Shown here piece after piece: positions 32,058-42,899 of a stretch of DNA of 64,000 nt; the first letter of the stretch is position 1, and each line of letters begins with the position of its first letter. This DNA comes from Amphiduros pacificus (taxonomy: Eukaryota; Annelida; Polychaeta; Phyllodocida; Hesionidae): the NCBI GenBank assembly GCA_949316495.1, contig OX439000.1, forward strand, positions 73,724,570 to 73,788,569. Reading direction: 5' to 3'. A program made the translations under genes and the position numbers. The notes beneath the pieces are model-generated. The model made no database searches. It saw only the letters and a program-made list of their open reading frames with translations, and was not told the origin of the DNA.

Positions 32058-32408
32058 GGTCTATAATCCACAATGAAACACTGGGACAGACTTATGTTTT
32101 TTTGGCTTAAATGTGTTCAAAGTCATGTTATTTGTTAATTTAGCACAGAAAAAGTAAACTTAACCAGCTAGTCTTAAACTTTTATTATTTAAATTGAACC
32201 CGTTTTAACTACCGTTAAAACGGGTTCGACTCAGTTATTGCAGCTGGACACCATGTGTGCTGTATGAGAAATACCCCCCACTGACGTCATAGCCTCACTC
32301 TCATCCTGGAATCCCCCAGAGCATGCAGAGCCGAAGGCAGTTACGTAAATATACGAGACCACACGAAGTTCTCTCCCGATGCTTCAAACTGATTGTGGAT
32401 TATAGACC
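32058..32408. mobile_element. MITE 2: TTAA-flanked non-autonomous DNA transposon nested in the LINE
   Basis: 351 bp bounded by perfect 17-bp terminal inverted repeats, GGTCTATAATCCACAAT, with TTAA directly outside both ends (32054-32057 and 32409-32412). TTAA target sites are the hallmark of piggyBac-type transposition. It contains a perfect 14-bp stem with a 4-nt loop at 32196-32227 (GAACCCGTTTTAAC arms). No coding sequence. It splits the Tx1-like LINE, so it is younger than that LINE. Confidence 0.8.
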
Positions 32409-32562
32409 TTAATATATAAAAAAACATTATAAACAACAAATATGCTTTTTTGCCTTTTTGAAACATAAATTAGTAATTGAAGAGAATAAACATAAAATGA
32501 ATGGTACATTTCATATTTTCACAAAAAATGGCAAGCCATTTACAATGACTTCTCACCAACTC
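32409..32562 (+). mobile_element. LINE remnant, Tx1/L1-like, continuation after MITE 2
   Basis: Frame with CFFAFLKHKLVIEENKHKMN followed by FHIFTKNGKPF, which fits the basic C-terminal tail of Tx1-type ORF2 proteins. It has the same strand and frame as the piece before the MITE if the MITE and one TTAA are discounted. Short and decayed, so confidence is moderate. Confidence 0.5.
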
Positions 32563-33662
32563 TCCATACCAACATGGGTTCAACTCTTCATATCAATCAG
32601 AAATCTCCTTATCATCTTTTCTATCTGTCATCCTACATCATTTTACATGTGTACATATTTTCAGTGGTTAATGCTGGAACACTCCAATAGTCACTATGGG
32701 ACCAAGGGTGTTCTTCCTGGTATAACATAAATGTTTACTTGATACAAATAAGTTTTGAAAACTGGATTTTATTCCATTACTGGTCAGGAAGGCAGGCATT
32801 GTGAAAAAATAGAATTGAGACAATATCTATGTCGGTTGCAAGCAAATATTTCAGTATATAACATATTTAATCCATATTCTGATGTGCGCAAAAACTGTGA
32901 ATCCTGATGTAACAATTTGAGAGCGGTTTTAAATAATATTAACAAGTGTACTGGGTTTAAAATAAATGTTATTTTATCACTTTTATGACAATGAGATTCC
33001 CTTTTTGGTCAAAACCCCAGTTTGGTCTTCTGATCTGTAGATTCCTAAAGTATTGATATATTGGTATTGATATATATATACTCTCCACACAATTTAGTCC
33101 TCTCACATGGAATAATAAGGCATGATAAATGTACGTCTCAATCATACTCTATACCTAAACAAGTTATGCATTTTGCTCGTACAATTAACGTTCAATGTAT
33201 TCTCTCTGTCAAATTCTTTTCACTTCCGGTTTGAGTAATTTCTTTTTGTGAGCAGCTGTAAAAATGTAATTTTCTCCGGACAGAAATCTATTTTCGCCAG
33301 ATCAAACACACGGACATTTGTATGAAAAATACATGTCTGTCGGGTTATATCCAAGGATTAAAATGCGATTTTATCATAAAGTCTGTGTCTCACAGGTCTA
33401 ATTATATGCATTTACCTTCAATCATGGCTAGAGTGTTAATTCAACCTTTTACAAATCTATATTTCAAAATATACATGGACTCTACTTATCCCAGATGTCA
33501 TGATAATCCACCATTCGTTAAATATACCTGCATATAACACTCCTTGTGGAATTGAGTCCATTACTATTCCAGAACAACAATATTCCAGATTATCAAGATG
33601 TGCAGCTATGATGGAAATCAACACATCCCCCGTATGTTGCATATGCACTCAACCTGTTTAAA
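32563..33662. other. 3' flank of the GPCR gene, nothing else recognised
   Basis: No coding exon is recognised. It should hold the 3' UTR of the minus-strand receptor gene that ends at 33663. Confidence 0.4.
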
Positions 33663-34856
33663 TCAGTTCCCTTGTTTGTTACTCATATATGTGTTTAGTT
33701 CCCTACCTTGAGGGGTGCCTGTCTCCCTTGATACAGATGCCTCATCAACACGGGAACCAGGCCAGAGGTCTCCAAACACAACCCGAAATGATATACGAAA
33801 GTGTCGGTTGTAAGCAAAATACAGAAAAAAGTTTATAGCAGAATTAAGTGTGACTAACAAGTTAGAAATGTGTCGAAATTCACTACACGTATCAAATAGC
33901 TTATTAAAGAAGAAAAAGGCAACTTCCATGCTCTGTTTGGGTAAGTTTAACACGAGGAACGCTGTGGACAGCACCACCAACATCACTGATATATTTTCCT
34001 CATAAGCAGACTTAGAATTTTGCTCTTTTTTATTGCCGCCAACCATCATTTGTCGCTTTTTCTTATTTCTGTAAAGGGCAATAATGACACCTGTATTCAG
34101 AGTAGATAAAACAATTAAAGGGATAATGAACATCAATGACCCATGGACTACTTGTTTGTATATTATGAAACCTACTACAGGATCTGGTATAGCAAAAGCA
34201 TTTGTGTGAAGGTCATGACCTTCTGTTTGTGTGAGAGACGTCCCTAATGTTCCCATATCAGTAGGTGTTAACATGGGAGCGACAGAACTGTTCATACGTC
34301 TTTCAATGGGTAAAGTGTCAAGAGCACTTGGACCAGAGGCAGGTACGAATTTCACTATAACATCAAGGTAAAACTCGGGACTGTTCAATCCTAATGTGAT
34401 AACCAAAAGGACAACTAGTTGTATTTGAATACGTCTTAAAGAACACCATATTTTACCTCTAATAGGGTAAACCACAATGACGAATCTATTCGCAGTAATT
34501 ATAACAATCAACCAAACGTCATAAAAATAAGACATTATAAATAGAGGATCGACTATTTTAGCTCTAACTATGTTTATGACGGAATTGTCATCAAGCCTTC
34601 CCCGAGGTCTGGAGCCTTTTTCATACGTGTTCCTCAACCAGACAGAATCTAACATCTGACAGCTCAAGATGACCATGTCCACAACACCAAGAACAGAAAT
34701 CATCAACACAGTGCTAGGATTCATCTTAGTTTTTCTTGCCAATAGTATACACAATATGGAACCAACAATACCGAACATGCATATGATGGCTTTGGCATAT
34801 ACACATAGTCCCGTGTACAGCAAAATACAGTATTGGGAAACATGGGATTCGATCAT
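33663..34856 (-). CDS. Rhodopsin-type GPCR, FMRFamide-receptor-like peptide receptor
   Basis: 397-residue seven-helix receptor on one coding exon. Predicted helices lie at about 19-42, 49-70, 103-128, 143-165, 235-262, 288-312 and 328-350. The TM3 end reads TANRF in place of DRY and TM7 has NSAINFFLY for NPxxY, as in many invertebrate FMRFamide/neuropeptide-type receptors. The second extracellular loop is long (about 166-234) with an N-glycosylation site, NSS, near 189. I see no cysteine at the TM3 start or in that loop, so the usual disulfide seems absent. A TTTGCAG acceptor at about 34906 leaves some 48 nt of 5' UTR on this exon, so a further 5' exon is expected. The ligand cannot be told from sequence. 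Confidence 0.85.
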   Translation of the reverse strand: MIESHVSQYCILLYTGLCVYAKAIICMFGIVGSILCILLARKTKMNPSTVLMISVLGVVDMVILSCQMLDSVWLRNTYEKGSRPRGRLDDNSVINIVRAKIVDPLFIMSYFYDVWLIVIITANRFVIVVYPIRGKIWCSLRRIQIQLVVLLVITLGLNSPEFYLDVIVKFVPASGPSALDTLPIERRMNSSVAPMLTPTDMGTLGTSLTQTEGHDLHTNAFAIPDPVVGFIIYKQVVHGSLMFIIPLIVLSTLNTGVIIALYRNKKKRQMMVGGNKKEQNSKSAYEENISVMLVVLSTAFLVLNLPKQSMEVAFFFFNKLFDTCSEFRHISNLLVTLNSAINFFLYFAYNRHFRISFRVVFGDLWPGSRVDEASVSRETGTPQGRELNTYMSNKQGN

Positions 34857-35024
34857 TTTACAGATTCTGTGATGAAAGAAAGTATATTCCCAGATATGGC
34901 AGTACCTGCAAATAGATAATTAAATCTTATTCAGTTGGTAAAAAACTATCACAAGTTTTCCATTCCACGCATTTGCGAAACATCATATATTACAACCCGT
35001 TTGTGGGAGACAATTATGTGAATG

Positions 35025-35130
35025 CAATGTGAATGCAACCAGTTGCAGCACATGCAAATCATATTGCAATGTGAACGCCACCAGTTGCAGCACATACAAA
35101 TCATATTGCAATGTGAATGCCACCAGCGAC
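35025..35130. repeat. 42-bp tandem repeat, about 2.5 copies
   Basis: Units starting CAATGTGAATGC at 35025, 35067 and 35109, each containing AGTTGCAGCACAT in the first two. The exact 42-bp spacing creates a short cysteine-rich frame that is not a gene. Confidence 0.85.
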
Positions 35131-35935
35131 ATTATATACAAGTCACATTACAAATATAAATGTAAATGGTTTGAAATAACCTTCATATCAATATCTTTTT
35201 GTTGCAATAATTGTAAAATTCGTTTTTGATTACTTTGAATACTGATTTACTGCAGGTAACAATACAAATAGGGGATTCGTCCCTGGGATATAATTTCATG
35301 AAGCATATGTGAAGGATGTATGCATGTCTGGGAGAGAATGATTAGTTGTAAACATTTGCATTTGTTCAAAGTAGTATCTAGGCGGACCGGGAGGATGTTT
35401 GAGGGTTAGATGATCGGTCACAGTTCCACTGACGATCATCTACATGATTACTTCCAATATTTAATGTTTATTGAGAATATTAGCGACATGGCCTTATTTT
35501 CCCAGGTTCCTCGGTATTATTGGCACAAGGTAATGATTATCAATGCTAGACATCAAACAATCTGTGAATTATGTGCTTGTTTGACTACATATAGATTATA
35601 TGATAATAATATATTTAGCGAGAAAAACAGAACCTACCTTAACAGTGGATAACATCAGGATTGCATTAGTTTATGTGAGAGCCTTCAAGATATCCGCCAC
35701 GCCACATCCCAAGATAATGAATTCACGTTAATGAATTCTGTGTGTCACTCACACTTCTGTGGCTTATAATGCTGAATAATGCTGAAAACCACGTAACAAA
35801 GGATGTCCATAGAGAGTAGAGTTAAACGTCTATAAAGAATAAAAGTTTATTTAAGAATCTAGCATTAAATTAACTGAATTATAAATAAGATTTTGTGGAT
35901 GATTTCGAGAATCAGTGGTTAAAGTATATATATTT
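35131..35935. other. Intergenic, nothing recognised
   Basis: Could contain a 5' exon or promoter of the minus-strand GPCR; no specific signal seen. Confidence 0.4.
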
Positions 35936-36880
35936 AATGTGTTCCTCAAGGCTCAGTCTTGGGTCCGATTCTTTTTACAATCTATATGTCGCCAATTGCT
36001 GATGAAATCATTTGGTCTGAGTTATCATATTTATGCAACTATACATCTCTTTAAATCCCAATGATACTACTGATGTTGATTTTAGCAACGCCAACATTGA
36101 AAATTGTATATCTAGCTTACGGAAATTTTTACTTGATAATAAAATGAAGCTGAATGAGGGTAAAACTGAATTTCTAATATCATCTAAAAGTAGAACAAAA
36201 AAGCCCTTCTGGATAGAATTCCTAAGTCTATTAAGATTGGTAACATTGAAGTTAAAATGGCAAGGAAGATTAAAGATCTAGGTGTGCTATTTGATAAAAA
36301 AAATGACATTAAAGGATCAAGTTAATTTTATTTGCAAAAAACGATTCTTCCATTTGAAAAATGTTGCCTCTATTAGAAACTGTTTGAGCGAAATATCTGC
36401 AAATATGCTAATGCATGCCTTTGTGACATCTATTCTTGATTATTGTAACTCATTACTTATTAATCTACCATCGCATGAAATAAAAAAGTTACAAAGGTTG
36501 CAAAATTCTGGTGCAAAATTCTGGTGCAGAATTTGATCATGTCAGTGCTCTAATGCGAGAACTTCATTGGTTACTGGTGCAGGCTAGAATTCAATTTGAG
36601 ATATTATTATTAACATGGAATGCCTTAAATTGCATGGCTCCTAAATACCTAACATATTTAATTATACCAAAGAAAAACCCTAGGTATCTGAGGTCTAATG
36701 ATAAATATGAATTAGTTGTGCCCAAGACTCGATCTAAATGGTATGGGGAAAGGGCTTTCAAATAGTTGCACCTAAGTTATGGAATGATATACCAGTTGGC
36801 CTAAAGAAATTAGATAGTATTAACAAGTTTAAGAAGTCATTGAAAACATATTTATTCAACAAATTTTACAATGGAAAACG
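35936..36880 (+). mobile_element. LINE fragment, L2/CR1-like, 3' part of reverse transcriptase
   Basis: Starts within the catalytic region: VPQGSVLGPILFTIYMSP, then after a frame change YISLNPND, KMKLNEGKTEFLIS, AFVTSILDYCNSLL, KKLQRLQNSGA, LHWLLVQARIQFEILLLTWN and finally KTYLFNKFYN. These are the conserved blocks of the L2/CR1 thumb and C-terminus. At least three frame changes or stops interrupt it and the YADD motif is lost, so it is inactive. 5'-truncated as usual for LINEs. It is of the same broad type as the element at 43-52 kb but clearly diverged from it. Confidence 0.88.
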
Positions 36881-37071
36881 GTACTTAAACAAATTTTGAC
36901 CTTATAGCGACCTTAAAGCGCTACGTGCAAGCTTTGCATACTCATTTTCGCACAAATTCTTGTGAGTTCGCCTGGATGTGGTGCCCTCTAAATCATGACC
37001 ATTCCAATGCACACATCTGAACGGCCAATTTATATATGAGCACTCTTTCATTTCCGGCAATATACACTTAA

Positions 37072-37340
37072 GGGTATTTATGGGTGTTGGTAGTGAGTGC
37101 CCCCTGGTGGCAGATGAGTGGTCAGTTCGGGATTGACAGCAACAATCTGGAAACTCCACAACGTTGTGGTACTTCTGACGTCATATGAAGTTTCTCCCTT
37201 TTTGTTTCCATGACGTCATCACTTGGACTCTTCCAAATGCCATTTCACGTTGTCATGTTTGATATCGGCGTAAAAAGAAAGTAGTTCCCTCAGAAAATCT
37301 GCCACCAGAGGACACTCACTACCAACACTCATAAATACCC
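37072..37340. mobile_element. MITE 1: TTAA-flanked element with 44-bp inverted repeats
   Basis: 269 bp bounded by TTAA at 37068-37071 and 37341-37344. The 44-bp terminal inverted repeats begin GGGTATTTATG and differ at three positions. Both arms end near a CTCF-like motif, GCCCCCTGGTGGC in the left arm and GTCCTCTGGTGGC in the right. Two TGACGTCA sites lie inside. No coding sequence. Like MITE 2 it fits a piggyBac-type, TTAA-specific non-autonomous transposon. Confidence 0.78.
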
Positions 37341-37504
37341 TTAAAAAGTTCCAGTTGACCAATGTATATGTGGGCTGTATGTGCCCGGAGAACATGTTAT
37401 TAATTTTAAAGAGGGTGAAATCTCAGGTAACTATTGTAAATTAAACATTTAACGTTCTGTGACAGATTGTTAAAATATATATACCATTAATATTTTCATT
37501 TTGT

Positions 37505-37558
37505 GAAGAAAAAAAAACAAAAACAAAAACAAACAAAACAAAACAAAAACAAAACAAT
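37505..37558. repeat. A-rich low-complexity run
   Basis: AAAAC/AAAC-type run of about 50 bp. It could be an old retroposon tail, but no element body is recognised beside it. Confidence 0.8.
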
Positions 37559-38149
37559 ATTTTAGAGGTAGAGGTTGCGGAGACACAATTATTCAAATGT
37601 TCGACAAGAGTTTGAATAATAGGTTATTGAACATTTTGCATAAAAATGGGTTCTGAAGAGTTATTTTACAATCTTGGTGTAATTAAGTAAATGAAATAAT
37701 TGAGACACAAATAGTCTGAAACATGGCTACTCTATATATATTTGTCAATAATATTGGAGGTCCTTTCAAAATCATCTCTAACATCTTGATTTGTGCAAAA
37801 TTGAAGATAGTACACATATAAAAAGCGAGAATATTCCATGGAGATTTGATAGAATCAGTAGTTGGTTTGATATTCCCTTTTCTCAATTTGTAAAAAGATT
37901 CGCACTATTCAAGTCGGACTAATCAATGGCACTGAAAGGACAAAATCTCCACATGCCATTAAAGGAACAAAATCTCCAAAATCTCCAAATCTTCAAAATC
38001 TCAAAATCTTTAAACAATTTTGATACCATAATTTTGCCCTTTATTACATCAGTATATTATCCAAATTAAAGTTGAGTTCATTATCCAATTATCCACGATA
38101 AAGGTTAATTGACACGATAATTTGATATCTCCATGAATTTATACAATTT

Positions 38150-38470
38150 AATTGGATTCACTCATGAATTAGTGTATCATTAATGACACAAATTAGGATA
38201 TATTTGTTTTGACAAAGTTTGATTCAATCACAGTTTATTGAAAATTTTCAACAAATGGACTCCACCCAGGCTAATTAATTCAACGAGTTATGATAAATAT
38301 AGAATATAGAATAGAAATACACCATTTAATTTGTCATGATATCTGGCTTAATATGTCAATAGTCTTGCTATAAGTTCACTGATTGTTTCTTTTTTTCTTG
38401 GACATAAAGGTTTGGAATCTCCACTGTCAGATTTTGTGTGAGTTTCACTTAGCTCTATGATGATATCAGG
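38150..38470. repeat. Local repeat module M, copy 1 (unclassified)
   Basis: About 320 bp from ATTGGATTCACTCATGAATT onward. Its left part matches 40,800-41,050 (shared AACAAATGGACTCCA and TATAGAATATAGAATAGAAA) and its right part resembles 41,480-41,590. It may be an old, non-coding transposon family. A short 17-18 bp repeat with GATATCAGGCTTG follows at 38460-38512. Confidence 0.6.
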
Positions 38471-38512
38471 CTTGGAGATATCAGGCTTGGTGATATCAGG
38501 CTTGATGATATC

Positions 38513-40249
38513 ACCAATAAAAGTAATATTATAATAATAATAAAACTTATATAGCCTAAAACCAGACTATGTTTTTTTAGAGCTTTGTGTGGTTTCATAT
38601 ATCAGGGTTCTAATACTTGATTTGATGGAAATCATATCGCCAAGATTAGGTGACACCCCACCATTTAGAACCATAGGGAATCTGAGAAGCTAAGATAGTG
38701 TGGAAATTGTGTGATGTAATTAACGCAATGCTAATTCTCTCTTTACTCATATACAACTAAAGGGATGAAAGCTTAAATCACAACCATGGATGAGATCATT
38801 TTTATTCCATGTATAAAGTTATCAATTTTACTTTTATGAACTTGAGGTGTGGATATTTCTGATCTGTGCCATCCAATCCTTAAATTCAGTGTTTGAAAAT
38901 TAAACCTAGCCTTACCTTAATTAATATTTCTGCCCAAATCTGAGATCACTTGTACAAAAATCCAAAAAGCCTGTGATCCAATTGAGGGAATGATGGAAAT
39001 CAAGTGTCCCATACAATACTATAATCCTGTGCTCAGTGGGGTGTGACAATGCCGTGTAGTTCTTTGCAAATATTATGACCAATTAAACAACAGAGGGCAC
39101 AAAATATGTAACTTTGCTAGGGAATGATATTATTTAGAGGGTGTTCCACCACTGAGTCACCGGTCTTTTCTCACTTCTCTTGGAACACAATTTTCATCTT
39201 CATCAAAGAAATAATTTTAAAAGACATAAGGTAAAATTTTCACTTTTAGAAAATGCTTTGTTATCTTATCCTTGAATGAATAATATCCTTTAAATTTTAG
39301 GATGTACATAAGTATTTTTAATTTGATTTTAAACATCAGGTTGATATAAATGTGGAGCAAGAGCTTCATGCCCTTAGTTTATACATAGTAATGCTATATA
39401 TAGACACATGGCTGAGATTAAACCTATTTTAATCATTTGGTTTGCAGACAGCTCATGTTTAGAACCTCCCAGATGGTAAATAAGATTTTGAAATTAATTC
39501 TGGCATAGACTTGGAGCCAGTGCAGCTCCCACGGTGTTTCAGAAATATGATTGAATTTCTAAATCCTCAAAATTACACTTGCTGCAGATATTGTAGTGTT
39601 TTTAATATCAGCTACAGGGAGTCCAGCAAGCAGACCGTTGCTATAGTCTACAAAAGGTTGTTTCGTTGTCATCACCTATTTTCACTGAACCAAAGCCATG
39701 TTTAACACTGGGACCATACCTTTCGATTAGCATTTCTGTCTGTCCATTACTTTCATCTCATTTGTTACCAGGAAGGTTCTGTCTTCACTTGTACACTTCT
39801 CTGTCTAGTTCCAGTCTTGGTGTGGCTCATTTCAAAGGTCATCCCTTTTCCTTTAAAACAAATGGAAACATCCAGTAATTCCATGGGTCTAGTGTAGAGG
39901 TATTGTCTTATATAAAGGGATGCTAAACCTGGTGTAATAACCCAATCCCTCCATCCTCCTTCAGGAGGCCAGGTATTAAGGTATTCTATGTTATATTGTG
40001 GGTAACTCACTTAAACCAATATGATCTGCACAGAAGAATAGTTTCATATATTTTGCTATATTCATGTTTGTATCCGCTTGAGCCACCAATTGTGAGCATT
40101 ATTGATAGGTCAATAGAACTATGGACTTGTATGGATATTTCGGTATGGACTTGTAAACTATGTATCAAGCTAATATTATGCCAGTCTTTTTATGCAAAAG
40201 CCAAAGAAGGGAGAGATGTTTGAAATGCCCAGTGGGTATGTGATTTCCA
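38513..40249. other. Intergenic, nothing firmly recognised
   Basis: AT-rich. At about 39,130-39,165 a short stretch (GGTGTTCCACCACTGAGTCA) is similar in inverted orientation to one near 42,308-42,340. No coding sequence has support. Confidence 0.4.
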
Positions 40250-40358
40250 AGGCAATATTAGTGGTGAACAAGAGCTTAGGAGTTCGAATCCCACTGCCGG
40301 AAGTGTTACTTACATACTGGATAAAGGGCCTGGTTAAAAACACCCTTTCACAATTTAG
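40250..40358 (+). mobile_element. tRNA-derived SINE (family B), internally deleted copy
   Basis: Contains a B box, AGTTCGAATCC, followed by CACTGCCG, AGTGTTACTT and, after a deletion, ACACCCTTTCACAATTTA. The same blocks occur in the same order, on the opposite strand, at 61.5-61.7 kb. Confidence 0.65.
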
Positions 40359-40449
40359 ATTATTAATTATCCCACTAATATTGTCATTGTTCAATGTGGG
40401 AGGTAATTTGAGAGTTGCACACTATGAGGTACACTCCATAACAGGAATT

Positions 40450-40625
40450 CTTTATCATATCAGTCCCTGCCACCAAAGCTATAAATGTGCTCACAGAATC
40501 GAGCACAAGTCATTAGTATTCAGAAAAAGCTGGTGTCAACTCATTGGTGAAAGAATATTAATAGATTTGTTTTGTACTGGCGGTTTTTCTGATTGGTCAG
40601 TATATGTGCCAGAAACCTGGTTACA
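40450..40625 (+). repeat. Dispersed repeat T, copy C (unclassified)
   Basis: ATCAGTCCCTGCCACCA, CTATAAATGTG, CACAGAATCGAG, CAAGTCATTAGTATTCAG and CTGATTGGTCAGT appear in the same order as in copies A and B near the GST gene. It is adjacent to the SINE-B copy. Confidence 0.75.
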
Positions 40626-40799
40626 GTTTATGACCTATTGTTGAGAAATTCAGATTTGGTGATATGTTTGTGAGCAAGGCAAGTATTTTTGACTAGGGGA
40701 TTTCCAAACTTTGAATGAGTCAAAAATAGGGCAATGACTGCAGTGGTAGTTGTGGAGGTGCCACCATGTATACGCATGTACTCCCCTATATCACTAAAC

Positions 40800-41590
40800 T
40801 ATACTCCTGGATTAGTGTGTATCATTAATGACACAAATTAGGAAATATTTTGAGAAAGTGATTTAATCACGGTTTCTTTGGCAATTTTCAACAAATGGAC
40901 TCCAACCAGGCTAATTATATCAACGAGTTATGACAAATATAGAATATAGAATAGAAATAAACCATTCAATTTATCACGATATCTGGCATATATTAATATG
41001 TCAATACTTTTGGTATAAGTTCACTGATTGTTCCTTTTTCCTGGGCTAATTATATCAAATATTGATAATCTGGTATATAAAATGTCTTTGAGGTTATGGT
41101 TTGAAATTGTCCAGTAATAGTTTAATATATTAATTCGGGGTTGAATAATTGGCACAATAGGCTATATTAAGATGTCATATATTGGATTCACTAATGATTC
41201 TGCAGAGACAATTAATGACGCAAACAACCAAATTAACTCCACCCAAGCTAATAATATCAATCAGTTATTTGAATGTTTGAAAGTTCAACCCAATCACGGT
41301 TTCTTTGAAAATATACCGCCAAATTAACTCCATCCATATTTGAAAGTTCAACCCAATCATGGTTTCTTTGAAAATATACCGCCAAATTAACTCCATCCAC
41401 TAATGGAAAAGGTGGTTGGGAGATGGTGAGTCAACACTTGTGAAACGGATTGAAAGTTGACCTGACATGGCCATTGTTGCTGAAAGGCCATCTTATTATA
41501 CGTTTACTAATTATTTCTTTTTGTTTTATAAACATGCACGTTTTGAATCTTCTCTCAGAATTTGTATGAGATTTGTACATCTATAAAGCA
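40800..41590. repeat. Local repeat module M, copies 2 and 3, with a SINE-B fragment
   Basis: 40,800-41,050 matches the left part of module M copy 1. 41,190-41,590 is a more diverged copy that contains a 62-bp tandem pair (TTTGAAAGTTCAACCCAATC at about 41276 and 41341). At about 41,440-41,490 the text GAAAGTTGACCTGACATGGC matches the body of SINE family B. The whole block is repeated in duplication copy 2 (46,339-47,129). Confidence 0.6.
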
Positions 41591-42899
41591 CTACAGGCGA
41601 GTAACAGAGATATCACAGACATATAATTATAACAAACAAAGAATTCGTACATAATTTATGAAATCAAGAATTTGTTTTATAGAAACAAGAATTTGTAAGA
41701 ATTTTGCCTTTTGGAGATAGTATAATAAGTGCAAGAAATTTTATTTAAAAGTTAAAATCTTGCGCCAATCTAGTGATCATGTGATATCCCATCTGTGTCC
41801 TTGGTGACATCACCACAGGATAACATGAACACAGAAAATGATGACGTAGCATTTAGGCCATGCTAATCAGACTAATACAAACTCAAATATATCAAAATTA
41901 GATGAATAACCCACAGTCAACCAATATTTCCAAAGGTTAGTCTCAATAAATATAATTTAACACATGACATGAATGTTTTGGTCCATTATGTATGGAATTG
42001 AATACTGGTACATGCTTTTGCTGAAAAAAGAGCTGGCGGTGATTTGCCTAAACAGGCATTCCAAACGTACTACTATGTGACATAAACCGGGTTAAGACAG
42101 ACCCAGAGTGTTTCGCATACAAACCCGCTCCATGTACAGTATAACTTAATTTATACTTAAGTTTACTCTAAAAGAATATACTCTTTCGAAGAACAAGATT
42201 ATATATATATTTTGCAAATGTAAAACTTACCATTCAGTATATTAAGTATTATTGATTGGGTTAAACCTTATGTCCCAAGGGAAATAAACGAGAGTCTGTG
42301 ATGATTCAGTGGTGAAACACCTTCTGAATGAAGGTATGTCCATGAAGGTTTGCGGAGCTAGTGCCATCTGTTGCACATTTGCTATTACATTGGCAGAGCG
42401 AATTCAAAGCATTGCGTTATCCCAATAAGTGCAGGACTAAAACATTTAGAAGGACATCATTATAGGTTATGTTAATGATCAAAGGGATTGCACTGAGGGA
42501 GAGATATGTGTCAATATAAGGCTAGAGTGAGTTTTTAAACAAAGAATAAAAGAACCACGCTAAAAAATATGAAGTGAGATTTGACTACATATGAGACATC
42601 CTGATAACCACATCTGCCCAGGTTGTTTAGGTCTCAATCCTTTAGTTTATTGTGACAGATTGCATAATTGATATGACATGAGAAAGCTAAAGGGCGCCGA
42701 CTCTAAACTGGAAAGAAAATACTTCCAAATATAAAATATTTCCAAATATCAAACAAAGGATATGACTGCAAGTCTTTTGATAAATATTTAAAATATGACT
42801 TGTAATATAATATAACTCGTAATGATAAAATAACCGTCAAATGAAAGTTAATTAATAATTATCAATAATATGAATAGGAATGATAGAGTCATTAATTAA

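Noticed and set aside
40192-40644. 150-codon plus-strand frame
   Set aside because: It spans a SINE-B copy and repeat T, without a domain or start support.
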